Source: Bin87 sp965220265
GTDB taxonomy: Bacteria > Chloroflexota > Dehalococcoidia > Lucifugimonadales > UBA3495
Direction of reading: 5' to 3'
Length of the DNA stretch: 64,000 nucleotides
NCBI GenBank assembly: GCA_965220265.1
Contig: CBDCPM010000004.1
Location: forward strand, 4,216,001-4,280,000
Shown one piece after another: positions 51,579 through 60,799 of the stretch. The translations under genes were made by a program, and so were the position numbers. Below the pieces are notes generated by a model. It saw only the letters and a list, made by a program, of their open reading frames with translations. It made no database searches and had not been told where the DNA came from. Each line of letters begins with the position of its first letter. Position 1 is the stretch's first letter.

Positions 51579-53018
51579 CTACACCAGCGCCCGTCGAGTG
51601 TGCCAGTCTGTGGCTTGCTGGTAAGCGTAGGCCGCTCTCAGGATGGCGCCCTCGGCGAAAGGCCCGGCGCCTAACTGAACGCCAATGGGAAGCCCGTCCT
51701 CCGTGAACCCTCCCGGAATCGACACGGCAGGCATTCCGGCCAAGGGGTAGCAACCGGTGTACGAACGGCGGAAGAAAAACCGTTGGCGCACATCGTCGGC
51801 CGACTCGAACGGCGCAGTCAAGGCATCGTGTCGGGGAGCAGGGTAGGGAGCGGTCGGGGACACGAGCAGGTCGACCTGCTGGAAGGCGTCCTCGAACTGG
51901 CGCCTGAGCAGGACACGAGCCTTCATGGCCCGGTTCTGCACCTTGGCGGGCACCAGGGCGGCACTCTGAAGGCGCGTGCGGGAAGCGCGGTCCAATAGTT
52001 CGGGCGACTGCCGCATCAGACCATCGCGGGCACCGGCCCCCTCGGTATCGGCAATGCCCACGAATATGGCTCCCGCGATTCCCGTCAGCGGAAGGGAAAT
52101 ATCAACTACCTCCGCTCCCAAACCGGCCAGGGTTTCCAAAACGGCATCGGTGGCGCGCCGCACGTCCTGGTGCATGTCGGGCGCGTCGCACAACTCCGTC
52201 ATGCGACCGACCTTCATGCCCCGAATGTCACCGTCAAGCATTCCGCGGTAGTCGGGAACCGGGCGGCGGCTCGTCGTAGGATCCATGGGGTCGTAGCCGG
52301 CCACGGCCCCCAAAACCAGCGCGCAGTCCTCTACGGTCTTGGTCATAGGCGAGGCAGCGTCCATGAACCAGCACATCGGGGTGATGCCGTAACGGCTGAT
52401 GCGTGTAAAGGTCGGCCGCAGGCCCACCGCGTTGCAATAGGAAGCTGGTCCCCGCCCGCTTCCGCCAGTGTCCTCGCCGACCGACGCAGCGCAAAGATGC
52501 GCCGCCAGCGCCGCGCCCGACCCGCTGCTCGACTCACCGGGCGTGTGATCGCGACGCCAGGGATTGTGGGGAGTACCGTACGGCGGATCCGCAGTGCCGC
52601 CCATGGCCAACTCGCTGAGGTTGAGCTTACCGAGCAGGATCGCGCCGGCGGATTTGAGACGGGCCACGACCGTTGCGTCCTCAGTGGGCACATTGCCCGC
52701 ATAGGCGCGGGACCCGTTGCTGGTGAGAATGCCGTCCGTGTTGAACTGGTCCTTGATGCCCATGGGAACACCGAAAAGAGCACCGCTGACGGCCGTTTCG
52801 TCTCCACGGCGAAGCGCCTCGTCCGCATCCGCCGCAGCGCCCAAAGCCTCTTCGCGGCTAACCGTGATGTAGGCCTTGATGTCGGCGTCGATAGCGTCGA
52901 TGCGGCTCAGGTATGCGTTGACCGCATCGGTGGCGGTGAAATCGCCGTTGCGAATGGCAGCCGAAGTGGCTTCAGCAGAGAGGAAGACGATGTCGTCGTG
53001 GGATGGGGAAGAGATCAT
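51579..53018 (-). CDS. Amidase-signature enzyme, GatA-like
   Basis: A 479-residue amidase-signature protein. The triad Lys is in VPMGIKDQFNTDG, the cis-Ser in TPGESSSGSGAALAAH and the nucleophile Ser in GEDTGGSGRGPASYCNAVGL. In GatA that last motif usually reads GGSIR, so it is divergent. With gatC upstream on the same strand it may be an amidotransferase subunit, but gatB is not in the window and a stand-alone amidase is possible. Its ATG overlaps the mntA stop by 4 nt. Confidence 0.82.
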   Translation of the reverse strand: MISSPSHDDIVFLSAEATSAAIRNGDFTATDAVNAYLSRIDAIDADIKAYITVSREEALGAAADADEALRRGDETAVSGALFGVPMGIKDQFNTDGILTSNGSRAYAGNVPTEDATVVARLKSAGAILLGKLNLSELAMGGTADPPYGTPHNPWRRDHTPGESSSGSGAALAAHLCAASVGEDTGGSGRGPASYCNAVGLRPTFTRISRYGITPMCWFMDAASPMTKTVEDCALVLGAVAGYDPMDPTTSRRPVPDYRGMLDGDIRGMKVGRMTELCDAPDMHQDVRRATDAVLETLAGLGAEVVDISLPLTGIAGAIFVGIADTEGAGARDGLMRQSPELLDRASRTRLQSAALVPAKVQNRAMKARVLLRRQFEDAFQQVDLLVSPTAPYPAPRHDALTAPFESADDVRQRFFFRRSYTGCYPLAGMPAVSIPGGFTEDGLPIGVQLGAGPFAEGAILRAAYAYQQATDWHTRRALV

Positions 53019-53335
53019 TGTGAAGCTCCGGCGGTTTGGCCTGCCTGGACAACAGCGTATTTGCGATTGATGATTGCCTGGAAAGAGGGAGACAAGTCGT
53101 GCCAGTCGAGCACGTCAACACGGTATGGCAAAGTGGACTCCTGGAACGCCTCGATTAGCCGACCCAGACTTCGAAACCTGAGTGGTTGGGCACCCACAAC
53201 CGCCAGGTCCAAATCGGACCACGGCTTGGCGTCTCCCGTAACCCGCGATCCGAAGGCCCGAACCTCGCATCCTTGGGCATACTCCTCGAGAACCCATTGG
53301 ACTTCGGCCAAATGCTCCGGTTTCACGTCAATCAT
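53015..53335 (-). CDS. mntA: MntA-type nucleotidyltransferase antitoxin
   Basis: A 106-residue minimal nucleotidyltransferase. Gly29-Ser30, ten residues, then Asp41 and Asp43 make the GSx10DxD motif (FGSRVTGDAKPWSDLDLAVV). In characterised pairs MntA AMPylates HepT and blocks its RNase. Its start overlaps the hepT stop and its stop overlaps the amidase start, so all three are translationally linked. Confidence 0.87.
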   Translation of the reverse strand: MIDVKPEHLAEVQWVLEEYAQGCEVRAFGSRVTGDAKPWSDLDLAVVGAQPLRFRSLGRLIEAFQESTLPYRVDVLDWHDLSPSFQAIINRKYAVVQAGQTAGASQ

Positions 53336-53750
53336 TGTGGGCTTCCAGGGCTGCTAACAGGAGTCGGGCATCGTCCAAAAACGCAGGAATAACCGAGTAG
53401 ACTTCGTCGGCGGTGGTTTTTCGGTAGGTGTGGTAAGTCTGGTTACGGGCCTGGTGATAGTCCATCCAGCGATCTGCATCGTCGATCAACAAGTTTTCGA
53501 AACCCATCCGGAAAAGCTCGCGGCGCGTAACGCCGTCGGCCGCGGTACGACTTACGTTGACTTCCAACCATCGTTTGATGAACTTCCATGAGAGCTCGTA
53601 GGTGAACTCGAAATACTTGATGACGCCGGACTGGACTGCGGTCCGCAATACAGCGTCAGCCGGATGATCGTCAGAGACCTCTGCACCTTTTTCAAGTACC
53701 GATCCAAGGCTTGCGATGGCGCTTTGCAGACTTTCCAGCTCAAGCGGCAT
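53328..53750 (-). CDS. hepT: HepT-type HEPN ribonuclease toxin (HI0074 family)
   Basis: A 140-residue helical protein of the HI0074/HEPN family. The motif Arg102-x4-His107-x-Tyr109 lies in ARNQTYHTYR, matching the RX4-6HXY signature of HepT, where Tyr is the AMPylation site. The ATG at 53750 starts the family segment MPLELESLQSAIASLG. It lies 35 nt after gatC and overlaps mntA by 8 nt. Confidence 0.87.
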   Translation of the reverse strand: MPLELESLQSAIASLGSVLEKGAEVSDDHPADAVLRTAVQSGVIKYFEFTYELSWKFIKRWLEVNVSRTAADGVTRRELFRMGFENLLIDDADRWMDYHQARNQTYHTYRKTTADEVYSVIPAFLDDARLLLAALEAHND

Positions 53751-53785
53751 AGCAGGCGTGCCTGGATCGGCCAAACCCGGCAGTC

Positions 53786-53980
53786 TCAGCCAGCATCGAC
53801 GTCGGGAAAAATGGTGACCGGCTCGACGTCCTCCAGGTCCAAATCGCGCAAGCGGTCAAGTTCCTGCATCAGGCTGGCGAACCGGTTTGCCACCTCGGGC
53901 AGATCGGCATCGTCAATGGGTATACCGACCAGGTCCGCCATCTTGCGTACCTGTTCAACGCTGAGATCGGGTTCAGGCAT
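53786..53980 (-). CDS. gatC: GatC-like amidotransferase subunit
   Basis: A 64-residue protein with the GatC pattern: LSVEQVRKMADLVGIPIDD, then ANRFASLMQELDRLRDLDL and the tail EDVEPVTIFPDV. It is shorter than most GatC (about 95) because it lacks the C-terminal loop. GatC stabilises the GatAB complex that amidates Glu-tRNA(Gln) or Asp-tRNA(Asn). An AAGG site precedes the ATG. Confidence 0.82.
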   Translation of the reverse strand: MPEPDLSVEQVRKMADLVGIPIDDADLPEVANRFASLMQELDRLRDLDLEDVEPVTIFPDVDAG

Positions 53981-54073
53981 GACCTTTTTCTTCCTTTTGG
54001 GTTGCTAAGTCCACCAAGTGGCGGCGTGCGAAGAGCTTCCGCGGTCCGTCAGAACATGCGCCGAGTACCGCCC

Positions 54074-56161
54074 TCAGAGCCAGCGTTGGAACCAGTCGAG
54101 CATCCGTTGCAGATATTCCTGCCGCAACGCGACGTGGCCCGTTCGGAGAAACCCGTGTCCGCAGGCGGGGAATCGAACCATTTCCACTTCTTTGTCCAGA
54201 CGCTTCAGTACCTGGAAATACTGTTCGCTCTGTCCTATCGGACACCTCGCGTCGGATTCTCCGTGCAGCAAGAGCACGGGCGTTTCAACTTGCGGAGCGA
54301 ATTTGATCGGTGAACGCTGGAGCAGACGGTAGGCCAGGGCGTCCACACCCTCAGCCAGTTCGCTAGCCAGAGGGCGACTGATGGGCATGCCACCGGCAAG
54401 CCGGATAGCCCACTGGGTCTCACCGAAGCTCGTGGCGATGTCCGAAGTACCGTACATGGTCCACAGGTCGATGCACGGCGCGCCGGCCACGGCCGCGCGG
54501 AACCGGTTGGTTTGGCCAACCATCCAAGTGGTCATGTAGCCGCCGTAACTGTAGCCGTGAACGCCCAACCTGTCGGTGTCTACATAGTCGCGCTGGCACA
54601 CCGCATCCACGGCCGCCATCAGATCGCGATAGTCGTCGCCGCCCCAGTCACCCAGAACCGCGTTGACGAAGTCCTCCCCATAGGTGGACGAGCCCCGCGG
54701 GTTAACCGCCAAGGTCAGAAAGCCGGCCCCGGCCAACACCTGGTGCCACGGCACGAAGGAGTCGTAGAACGCTCCATTCGGTCCGCCGTGGATTTCGAGG
54801 ACCAGCGGGTAACGCTTTGCCGGGTCGAAACCGTGTGGATGGTACAAGCGGCACTCGATGTCCCAGTCCTCCCTTTCAAGGAGAAATTTCTCCATCGGCG
54901 CCGGGGCATGGTGGGCCAGCCAATCGTCATTGTGGGTGGTCAGCCGGCGTCGAGCAGGCACTCCGCCGCCATTCGTGATCTCCAGCAAATGCGCATCGGA
55001 AGGCGTGTTCGTTCCAGACCCGGTTATCACCACCCGATTCGTGTCACGATCCATCGCAATGCCGGAAAGGAGTTCGCTCCCCGCGGTGATCGGTGTGGGA
55101 CTGGTATTGCCCTCAGGCTTCACGGTCATTTCATACAGTCGGGTTTGCCCTTCAGCGTCGCCCAAAAAAACGATTCGTCCGTCGTCTTCAGCCCCGGCCG
55201 TCCACCGCAACTCGAGCGGAGGGAAGATGCCGGGATATCCGAGGCAGGGCCGGACCGTATCGTCGGTCAGCTGTCGCGGCGGATGCGCCGGCCGCAGCAC
55301 GTACAGATACGCCTGCCACAGCACCATCAGCCCATCCCCGGTTCCGCCGGCCGCGAGCAGCCGTTCGCCGTCGGGGGCCCAGGCGACGGCTCCGGCGTCC
55401 GTCAAGCCCTCGGACCACGACACCGGCACGGGTACGTCGCGGTCGGTATCGACCTTGTCGGGGACGTCCACAACGTACACTTCGGCGGCGGCGGTTTTGT
55501 CGCGGCTGTCCGAGCGACCGGAGATAAAGGCAATCCTTCCGCCGTCGGGTGACCAAGCGGGAGCCATGTCGTCCCAATCACCGTCAGTGAGCTGCGTCCA
55601 CTTTCCGGAAGCGGCGTCGACCATGAACAAGTGGAAATGATTATCTCCGCGCCAGCCGATGGCATCGTGACGGTACCGGATACGGTTGACCTCTTTCGCT
55701 ACGGGCACGTCCGGCGCGACGGGCAGATCCGATTCCTTCGAACGGCCCGTTGGCGACACGTCCGACACCACCGCCAGCCGAGCCGAATCCGGCGACCAGG
55801 TGAACTCCCTGACGCCGTTGGGCAGGTCGGTGAGTTGGAATGCCTCACCGCCGGCCGCAGGCATAAGCCAAACCTGGCGGTCCGAGACCTCTTTCTTCGA
55901 TCCGGGGCGCAGGAACGCCAACGTTGCGCCGTCCGGAGAGAAGCGGGGATGCCCGTCGTTGTTTCCCTGGGTGAACGGGCGAGGCGTCCCGTCAGCAGCC
56001 GCGTCGTGCAAGGCCGCCTGGTAGACGCGCGCCCGAGGTTCTGAGGTCTCCTGGTCGATCCATGAGAGCACGTAGGCGCACCTGCTGCCATCAGGAGCGA
56101 CCGTTGGATCGCCCACGGTTTTCAAGTGCCGGAAGAGGTCTGGTCTTATGGGTTCAGTCAT
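54074..56161 (-). CDS. S9-family peptidase (prolyl oligopeptidase/acylaminoacyl-peptidase type)
   Basis: A 695-residue serine peptidase. Residues ~1-420 form a beta-propeller with repeated WSPDG-type blades (HPRFSPDGATLAF, FTWSPDSARLAVVS, PAWSPDGGRIAFISG). The C-terminal alpha/beta hydrolase has the nucleophile in GVHGYSYGGYMTTW, Asp in LLLHGESDARCP and His in PACGHGFLR. No signal peptide is visible. It is first in the minus-strand group leading into gatC after 93 nt. Confidence 0.94.
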   Translation of the reverse strand: MTEPIRPDLFRHLKTVGDPTVAPDGSRCAYVLSWIDQETSEPRARVYQAALHDAAADGTPRPFTQGNNDGHPRFSPDGATLAFLRPGSKKEVSDRQVWLMPAAGGEAFQLTDLPNGVREFTWSPDSARLAVVSDVSPTGRSKESDLPVAPDVPVAKEVNRIRYRHDAIGWRGDNHFHLFMVDAASGKWTQLTDGDWDDMAPAWSPDGGRIAFISGRSDSRDKTAAAEVYVVDVPDKVDTDRDVPVPVSWSEGLTDAGAVAWAPDGERLLAAGGTGDGLMVLWQAYLYVLRPAHPPRQLTDDTVRPCLGYPGIFPPLELRWTAGAEDDGRIVFLGDAEGQTRLYEMTVKPEGNTSPTPITAGSELLSGIAMDRDTNRVVITGSGTNTPSDAHLLEITNGGGVPARRRLTTHNDDWLAHHAPAPMEKFLLEREDWDIECRLYHPHGFDPAKRYPLVLEIHGGPNGAFYDSFVPWHQVLAGAGFLTLAVNPRGSSTYGEDFVNAVLGDWGGDDYRDLMAAVDAVCQRDYVDTDRLGVHGYSYGGYMTTWMVGQTNRFRAAVAGAPCIDLWTMYGTSDIATSFGETQWAIRLAGGMPISRPLASELAEGVDALAYRLLQRSPIKFAPQVETPVLLLHGESDARCPIGQSEQYFQVLKRLDKEVEMVRFPACGHGFLRTGHVALRQEYLQRMLDWFQRWL

Positions 56162-56352
56162 GAGCAGTAGTCTTTGAGTAACGAGCGCATAGCGCAGAGG
56201 GTTGGGCCACTGCGTATTCTACCGCATTGGTAGCGACAAACCAGCGTGCGCTACCTGGCAGGAGATTGCGCGCAAAATAAGCTCACCAACGACGTGTCGA
56301 ATCATGCGATCCGACGCAGGTCTCGTGCAGCAAAACCGCATGCCCATTATGC

Positions 56353-56358
56353 TAGAAT
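56353..56358 (+). promoter_or_regulatory. Extended -10 promoter of metG
   Basis: TGCTAGAAT is an extended -10 (TGn plus TAGAAT), 40 nt before the GTG start of metG. No -35 is recognised. Confidence 0.5.
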
Positions 56359-56397
56359 TGGTCAGCCCTTTCAGCCATCGGATTGTGGAGAGTTACC

Positions 56398-58083
56398 GTG
56401 CCCGAGCGCATCTTGGTAGGCGTTGCGTGGCCGTATGCCAACGGCCCGCTGCACATGGGACACATCGCCGGCTGCTACCTGGCCGCCGATATCTTCGCCC
56501 GCTATCACCGCATGAAGGGCAACGAGGTGCTGATGGTATCGGGCTCCGACGCCCACGGCACTCCCATCACCATCCGAGCCGACCAGGAAGGGGTGGAGCC
56601 CCAGGAAGTTCTAGAGCGGTACCACGAGCAGTTTCTGGACACCTGGCAGCGTTTGGGAATCTCGTTCGACCTGTTCACCTCCACGCACACGGCAAACCAC
56701 CAAGAGGTGGTGCAGGACTTTTTCCTGAGGCTGAAGGAACAAGACTACATCTACCTCGACACCATGCTGCTGGCCCACTGCACCGGCTGCGACAGGTTCC
56801 TGCCCGACCGTTACGTGGAGGGCACCTGTCCGCATTGCAGCAACGAGCGAGCCCGCGGTGATCAGTGCGACAACTGCGGCCACACCCTGGACCCGATCGA
56901 GCTGGTGGCCCCATACTGCAGCATTTGCGGGCAAAAACCTGACTTCCGCGACTCCGAGCATTTCTTCCTCCGGCTGTCGGCCTTCCAGCAACCGCTGCTG
57001 GACTGGGTAAATCAACAGCCGCACTGGCGCCCGAACGTAGCGAACTCTACCCGGAGCTTCCTCCAGGGCGGCCTGAAAGATCGGGCTATCACCCGCGATT
57101 TGACCTGGGGCGTCCCCCTGCCGCTGGATGGCTACGACAGCAAGCGCATTTACGTCTGGTTCGAGGCAGTTATCGGGTATCTCTCGGCGGCCGTGGAATG
57201 GGCCACCCGGAACGGCAACGCCGATGCTTGGCAGGACTTCTGGAAGGACGGCGAAACGCGGACCTATTACTTCATCGGCAAAGACAACATTCCGTTCCAC
57301 AGCATCATCTGGCCGGCCATGCTCATGGGGTACGGAGGTCTGAACCTGCCGTACGACGTGCCCGCCAACGAGTTCCTGAGCCTGGAGAGCCGGAAGTTTT
57401 CCACCAGCCAGAACTGGGCGATCTGGGTACCCGACTACTTGGACCGGTATGATCCGGACCCGCTTCGCTACCTGCTATCCATAAACATGCCGGAAACGGG
57501 GGATACCGACTTCAGTTGGAACGAGTTCGTCCGGCGGAACAACGACGAATTGGTGGCAACCTACGGCAACCTGGTCAACCGGGTACTCCGGTTCACCTAC
57601 CGCAACTTCGACGGGCAGGTGCCCATGGAAGCCGCCGCTCCCGAGGACGCGGAACTCTCGCTGTTTCAATCCGCGCGTGAGGCGATGACCGCGGTTGACG
57701 ACAGCCTGGCCCACACGCATTTCCGCGCCGGAATCAGCCACGCTTTCGGGCTGGCACAGGCGTGCAATCGCTACCTGGACGGGCGAGCCCCCTGGCAGGC
57801 GATCAAGACGGACCGGGCCGACGCCGCACGCGCCCTGGGAACCACCATCCAGGCGCTCAATTGCCTGAAGGTCATGCTGGCCCCGTACCTGCCGTTCAGC
57901 AGCCAGAAACTTCACGAATTCCTGGGGTTTGACGGTGATGTGACCGATGAACCCTGGGACTTCGACACGTTGACAGCGGCCATCAAGCCCGGCGGCATGC
58001 TGCGGAACCCATCCAACCTTTACGCCAAGCTGGACGACGCCGTAGCAGAGCAGGAAGCCGGTCAGATGGGCGTTCCCGCCTGA
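56398..58083 (+). CDS. metG: Methionyl-tRNA synthetase
   Basis: A 561-residue class I synthetase. The HIGH-type motif is WPYANGPLHMGHIAGCYLAA. Two zinc knuckles lie in the connective peptide (CTGC...CPHC and CDNC...CSIC). The usual KMSKS loop reads SRKFSTSQNWAI, a variant. The anticodon-binding domain follows, without the C-terminal EMAP-like domain of some homologues. The GTG at 56398 is chosen for its GGAGAG site. Confidence 0.95.
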   Translation: MPERILVGVAWPYANGPLHMGHIAGCYLAADIFARYHRMKGNEVLMVSGSDAHGTPITIRADQEGVEPQEVLERYHEQFLDTWQRLGISFDLFTSTHTANHQEVVQDFFLRLKEQDYIYLDTMLLAHCTGCDRFLPDRYVEGTCPHCSNERARGDQCDNCGHTLDPIELVAPYCSICGQKPDFRDSEHFFLRLSAFQQPLLDWVNQQPHWRPNVANSTRSFLQGGLKDRAITRDLTWGVPLPLDGYDSKRIYVWFEAVIGYLSAAVEWATRNGNADAWQDFWKDGETRTYYFIGKDNIPFHSIIWPAMLMGYGGLNLPYDVPANEFLSLESRKFSTSQNWAIWVPDYLDRYDPDPLRYLLSINMPETGDTDFSWNEFVRRNNDELVATYGNLVNRVLRFTYRNFDGQVPMEAAAPEDAELSLFQSAREAMTAVDDSLAHTHFRAGISHAFGLAQACNRYLDGRAPWQAIKTDRADAARALGTTIQALNCLKVMLAPYLPFSSQKLHEFLGFDGDVTDEPWDFDTLTAAIKPGGMLRNPSNLYAKLDDAVAEQEAGQMGVPA

Positions 58084-58109
58084 CGCCCTCGATTCCTGAG
58101 CGATCCACA

Positions 58110-59108
58110 GTGCAGCCCGGGCTGGACCTGCAAACCGTATCGATCTACGCTCCGGTGGTCGACAAGCTGGCCCAGGTCGAAGAGCAGCTGCACGAACTGT
58201 GCCAGACGGACATAGCCGACCTGGACCCGCTGCTGGACTACGCCCTGCGCTCAGGAGGGAAACGGGTTCGCCCCGCGCTGACCCTGCTGGCCGCGGATTT
58301 CCACGAACACGAACGGCAGCGTTCGCTCATCATGGCGGCGGCGGTGGAATTGCTGCACCTGGCCACCCTGATCCACGACGACACGGTGGACAACGCCGGC
58401 ATGCGGAGGGGCAAACCGACCATCAACAAACTGTACGGCAATCACGTTGCCGTGCTGCTGGGTGATTACCTGTTCGCCACGTCCGCCACCTTCGTCTGTG
58501 ACACTGGGGTAATCCGCGTCATACGCCGCTTCTCGGAAACGATCATGGAGCTGGCCAGCGGACAACTCATCGAGTTTTTCACAACCTTTGACCCACCAAT
58601 AGCGCGGCGCCTGTACGACGAGCGAATCTATCGCAAGACCGCTTCGCTGTTCCGCACATCCGCAGAAACGGGAGCCATACTGAGCGGGGCGCCGGAGGAG
58701 CAGGTGCAGGCGTTGCGGCAGTACGGATACAACGTCGGCATGGCCTTCCAGATAGTGGATGACCTGCTGGACATCCAGGGCGACGCCAGCGAAATCGGCA
58801 AGCCGGTAGGCAACGACCTGCTGCAAGGCGTTTTGACGCTGCCCACCATCATGCTGATGGAGCGATATCCAGACGACCACCCGATTGATGCCCTGTTCGC
58901 CTCCATCACCAACGGCGGTTCCGACGTCGATTGCCTGCTGCAGAAATCCCTGGACATGATTGACGGTTCCAGCATCGTGCCCGACTGCTTCGCGGTAATC
59001 CGGGGCTACTGCACCGAAGCAGCCGCCGCGTTGGATGACCTGACGGACTGCCCACCGAGACGGTCACTGCTGGAAATGGTCGACTACATCCGGGAGAGAT
59101 CGCGCTAG
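58110..59108 (+). CDS. Polyprenyl diphosphate synthase
   Basis: A 332-residue trans-prenyltransferase. The first Asp-rich motif is LIHDDTVDNAGMRRG and the second is FQIVDDLLDIQGD. SGGKRVRPALTLLAAD is also typical. It extends farnesyl or geranylgeranyl diphosphate for quinone side chains. The first Asp motif has DDTVD, the form of long-chain enzymes. The start is GTG, 27 nt after metG. Confidence 0.92.
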   Translation: MQPGLDLQTVSIYAPVVDKLAQVEEQLHELCQTDIADLDPLLDYALRSGGKRVRPALTLLAADFHEHERQRSLIMAAAVELLHLATLIHDDTVDNAGMRRGKPTINKLYGNHVAVLLGDYLFATSATFVCDTGVIRVIRRFSETIMELASGQLIEFFTTFDPPIARRLYDERIYRKTASLFRTSAETGAILSGAPEEQVQALRQYGYNVGMAFQIVDDLLDIQGDASEIGKPVGNDLLQGVLTLPTIMLMERYPDDHPIDALFASITNGGSDVDCLLQKSLDMIDGSSIVPDCFAVIRGYCTEAAAALDDLTDCPPRRSLLEMVDYIRERSR

Positions 59109-59312
59109 CGAACCCCGCTTCATCCTGCCATTTGGCAGGTCAGACGGTCGCGTTCTCCCCGAGGGGCGAAGGGAAAGCAGCTCACGAACCGGGAAGAGCG
59201 GCCCTTGGAAACCAACAGGCTGCGGCGCAGCCCGGCAGGCGATCCTGTTATAGTTGCGGCAATCGATCCTGCGGCAAGCGACCCTGTCTTAATTCATCAC
59301 CGGAGCCAAGCC

Positions 59313-60563
59313 ATGACCTCACCCAACAACGCCGAATCGAACCTGCGACCGCTGCCCCTGGAAGGGCTACGGGTGCTGGACGCAACGCATATCGTTGCGG
59401 GCCCCTTCTGTTCCCTGATCCTGGCTGATATGGGGGCAGAGGTGATCAAGATTGAACGTCCGGGGAGCGGTGACCGCGCTCGGGAAAATGACCCTTTCAT
59501 CGAAGGTCCCGATGGCTCGCAAGTCAGCGCCCGATACCTGGGCGTAAACAGGAACAAGAAGAGCGTGGCGCTGGACCTCCGCGACCCGACGGGGAAGCGC
59601 GCCTTCGAGAATATGCTTCGAGTTTCGGACGTCCTACTGGACAACTGGGGACCCGGAGCGATGGCCCGCCTGGGTTACAGCTACGACCAGCTGAGCCAGA
59701 TCAACCCAGCGCTGGTGTACGCCAGCGTCACCGGTTACGGAGATTCCGACGGCATGCGAGGTCCCTATTCAAGCTGGCCGGCCAACAACCCGTGCGTACA
59801 GGGAATGGGCGGGTGGATGGCTACCACCGGTACGCCCGAAAGCGGGCCGCAAATGGTGGGCGACAATATGGGCGATTCGGTTCCAGGGGTTTGGACCGCG
59901 CTGGGGGTTATGCTCGCCCTAGAGTCGCGGCGGAAGACCGGACGGGGGCAGCACGTGGACATGGCGATGTACGACTGCATGGTCGCCCACACCACAAGCA
60001 GCATGCCGCTGTTCCAATCGACAGGCCAGGTGACCACGACGGCACGGGAAAACATGTTCTCGGCTCAGCTCGCCCTGCGGGCGTCTGATGGTTACGTGGT
60101 GCTGGCCGGGGCCGGCAACGCCGACGACAAATGGCGGGCCATGTGGAACCTCGTCGGCCGACCCGAACTGGCTGAAGACCCGCGCTACCTGGGCCGCGGC
60201 GTGACCGGGCCCTTCTATGTCAGCGACATTGTTCCCGCGATCGAGGAATGGTCTCAGCACATCCGGAAACGGGAGTTGAACCAGCACCTGCTGGACTGCG
60301 GGTTTTCCATGGGCATAGTGCAGGATGCGGCCGACTTGGACAGTTGCCCGCACCTGGAAACCCGGAATATGTTCGTGGACAGCGGCGACACCTACGGTCG
60401 GCCTTTCCGCACGGTCAACACGCCCGTGCAACTCACGGGATGCGTCGACTCGCCCGCCGATCCGCCGCCAAGGCTGGGCCAGCATAACCATGACATCCTG
60501 TGCACCATCGGCGGGCTGACGCAGGATGAAGTAGCCCAGTTGGAAGCAGAAGGCAAAGCCTGA
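59313..60563 (+). CDS. CaiB/BaiF family III CoA-transferase (second copy)
   Basis: A 416-residue family III CoA-transferase, distinct from the one at 20.3 kb. Segments are GLRVLDATHIVAGPFCSLIL, LADMGAEVIKIERPGSGDRA and KKSVALDLRDPTGKRAFENM. The probable catalytic Asp is in MVGDNMGDSVPGVWTALGV. The ATG at 59313 has CGGAG upstream and fits the family. Acyl substrates are unknown. Confidence 0.9.
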   Translation: MTSPNNAESNLRPLPLEGLRVLDATHIVAGPFCSLILADMGAEVIKIERPGSGDRARENDPFIEGPDGSQVSARYLGVNRNKKSVALDLRDPTGKRAFENMLRVSDVLLDNWGPGAMARLGYSYDQLSQINPALVYASVTGYGDSDGMRGPYSSWPANNPCVQGMGGWMATTGTPESGPQMVGDNMGDSVPGVWTALGVMLALESRRKTGRGQHVDMAMYDCMVAHTTSSMPLFQSTGQVTTTARENMFSAQLALRASDGYVVLAGAGNADDKWRAMWNLVGRPELAEDPRYLGRGVTGPFYVSDIVPAIEEWSQHIRKRELNQHLLDCGFSMGIVQDAADLDSCPHLETRNMFVDSGDTYGRPFRTVNTPVQLTGCVDSPADPPPRLGQHNHDILCTIGGLTQDEVAQLEAEGKA

Positions 60564-60614
60564 CGGATCAAACGGAACTGGTCGACACGTGACCGGGTTT
60601 GCAGCGGCCGATGA

Positions 60615-60620
60615 TAGAAT
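60615..60620 (+). promoter_or_regulatory. Extended -10 promoter of hisS
   Basis: TGATAGAAT is an extended -10 (TGn plus TAGAAT) 179 nt before hisS. The long leader between contains possible hairpins, but no T-box signature was recognised. Confidence 0.45.
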
Positions 60621-60799
60621 GAACTTCGGCAGCGCTGTCCGGCCTGCGTAGCATACGGTTCGGCGGTTGCCTGCGGTACGTCCCAGGATGACAAAGCAAG
60701 GCAGGGATTGCCTCTGGGTCCAAAGACCGTTCGGTCCACAAGTGTTTCCTGCCCATTTAGCGTTCACTCGTTCAACGCCCAAGGAGTGCTGAAAACGCC

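Noticed and set aside
56162..56352. Possible tRNA in the gap before metG
   Set aside because: No cloverleaf arms or TTCRANNC loop could be formed.
60621..60799. T-box riboswitch before hisS
   Set aside because: The leader is long and structured, but the conserved T-box sequence and an antiterminator were not found.
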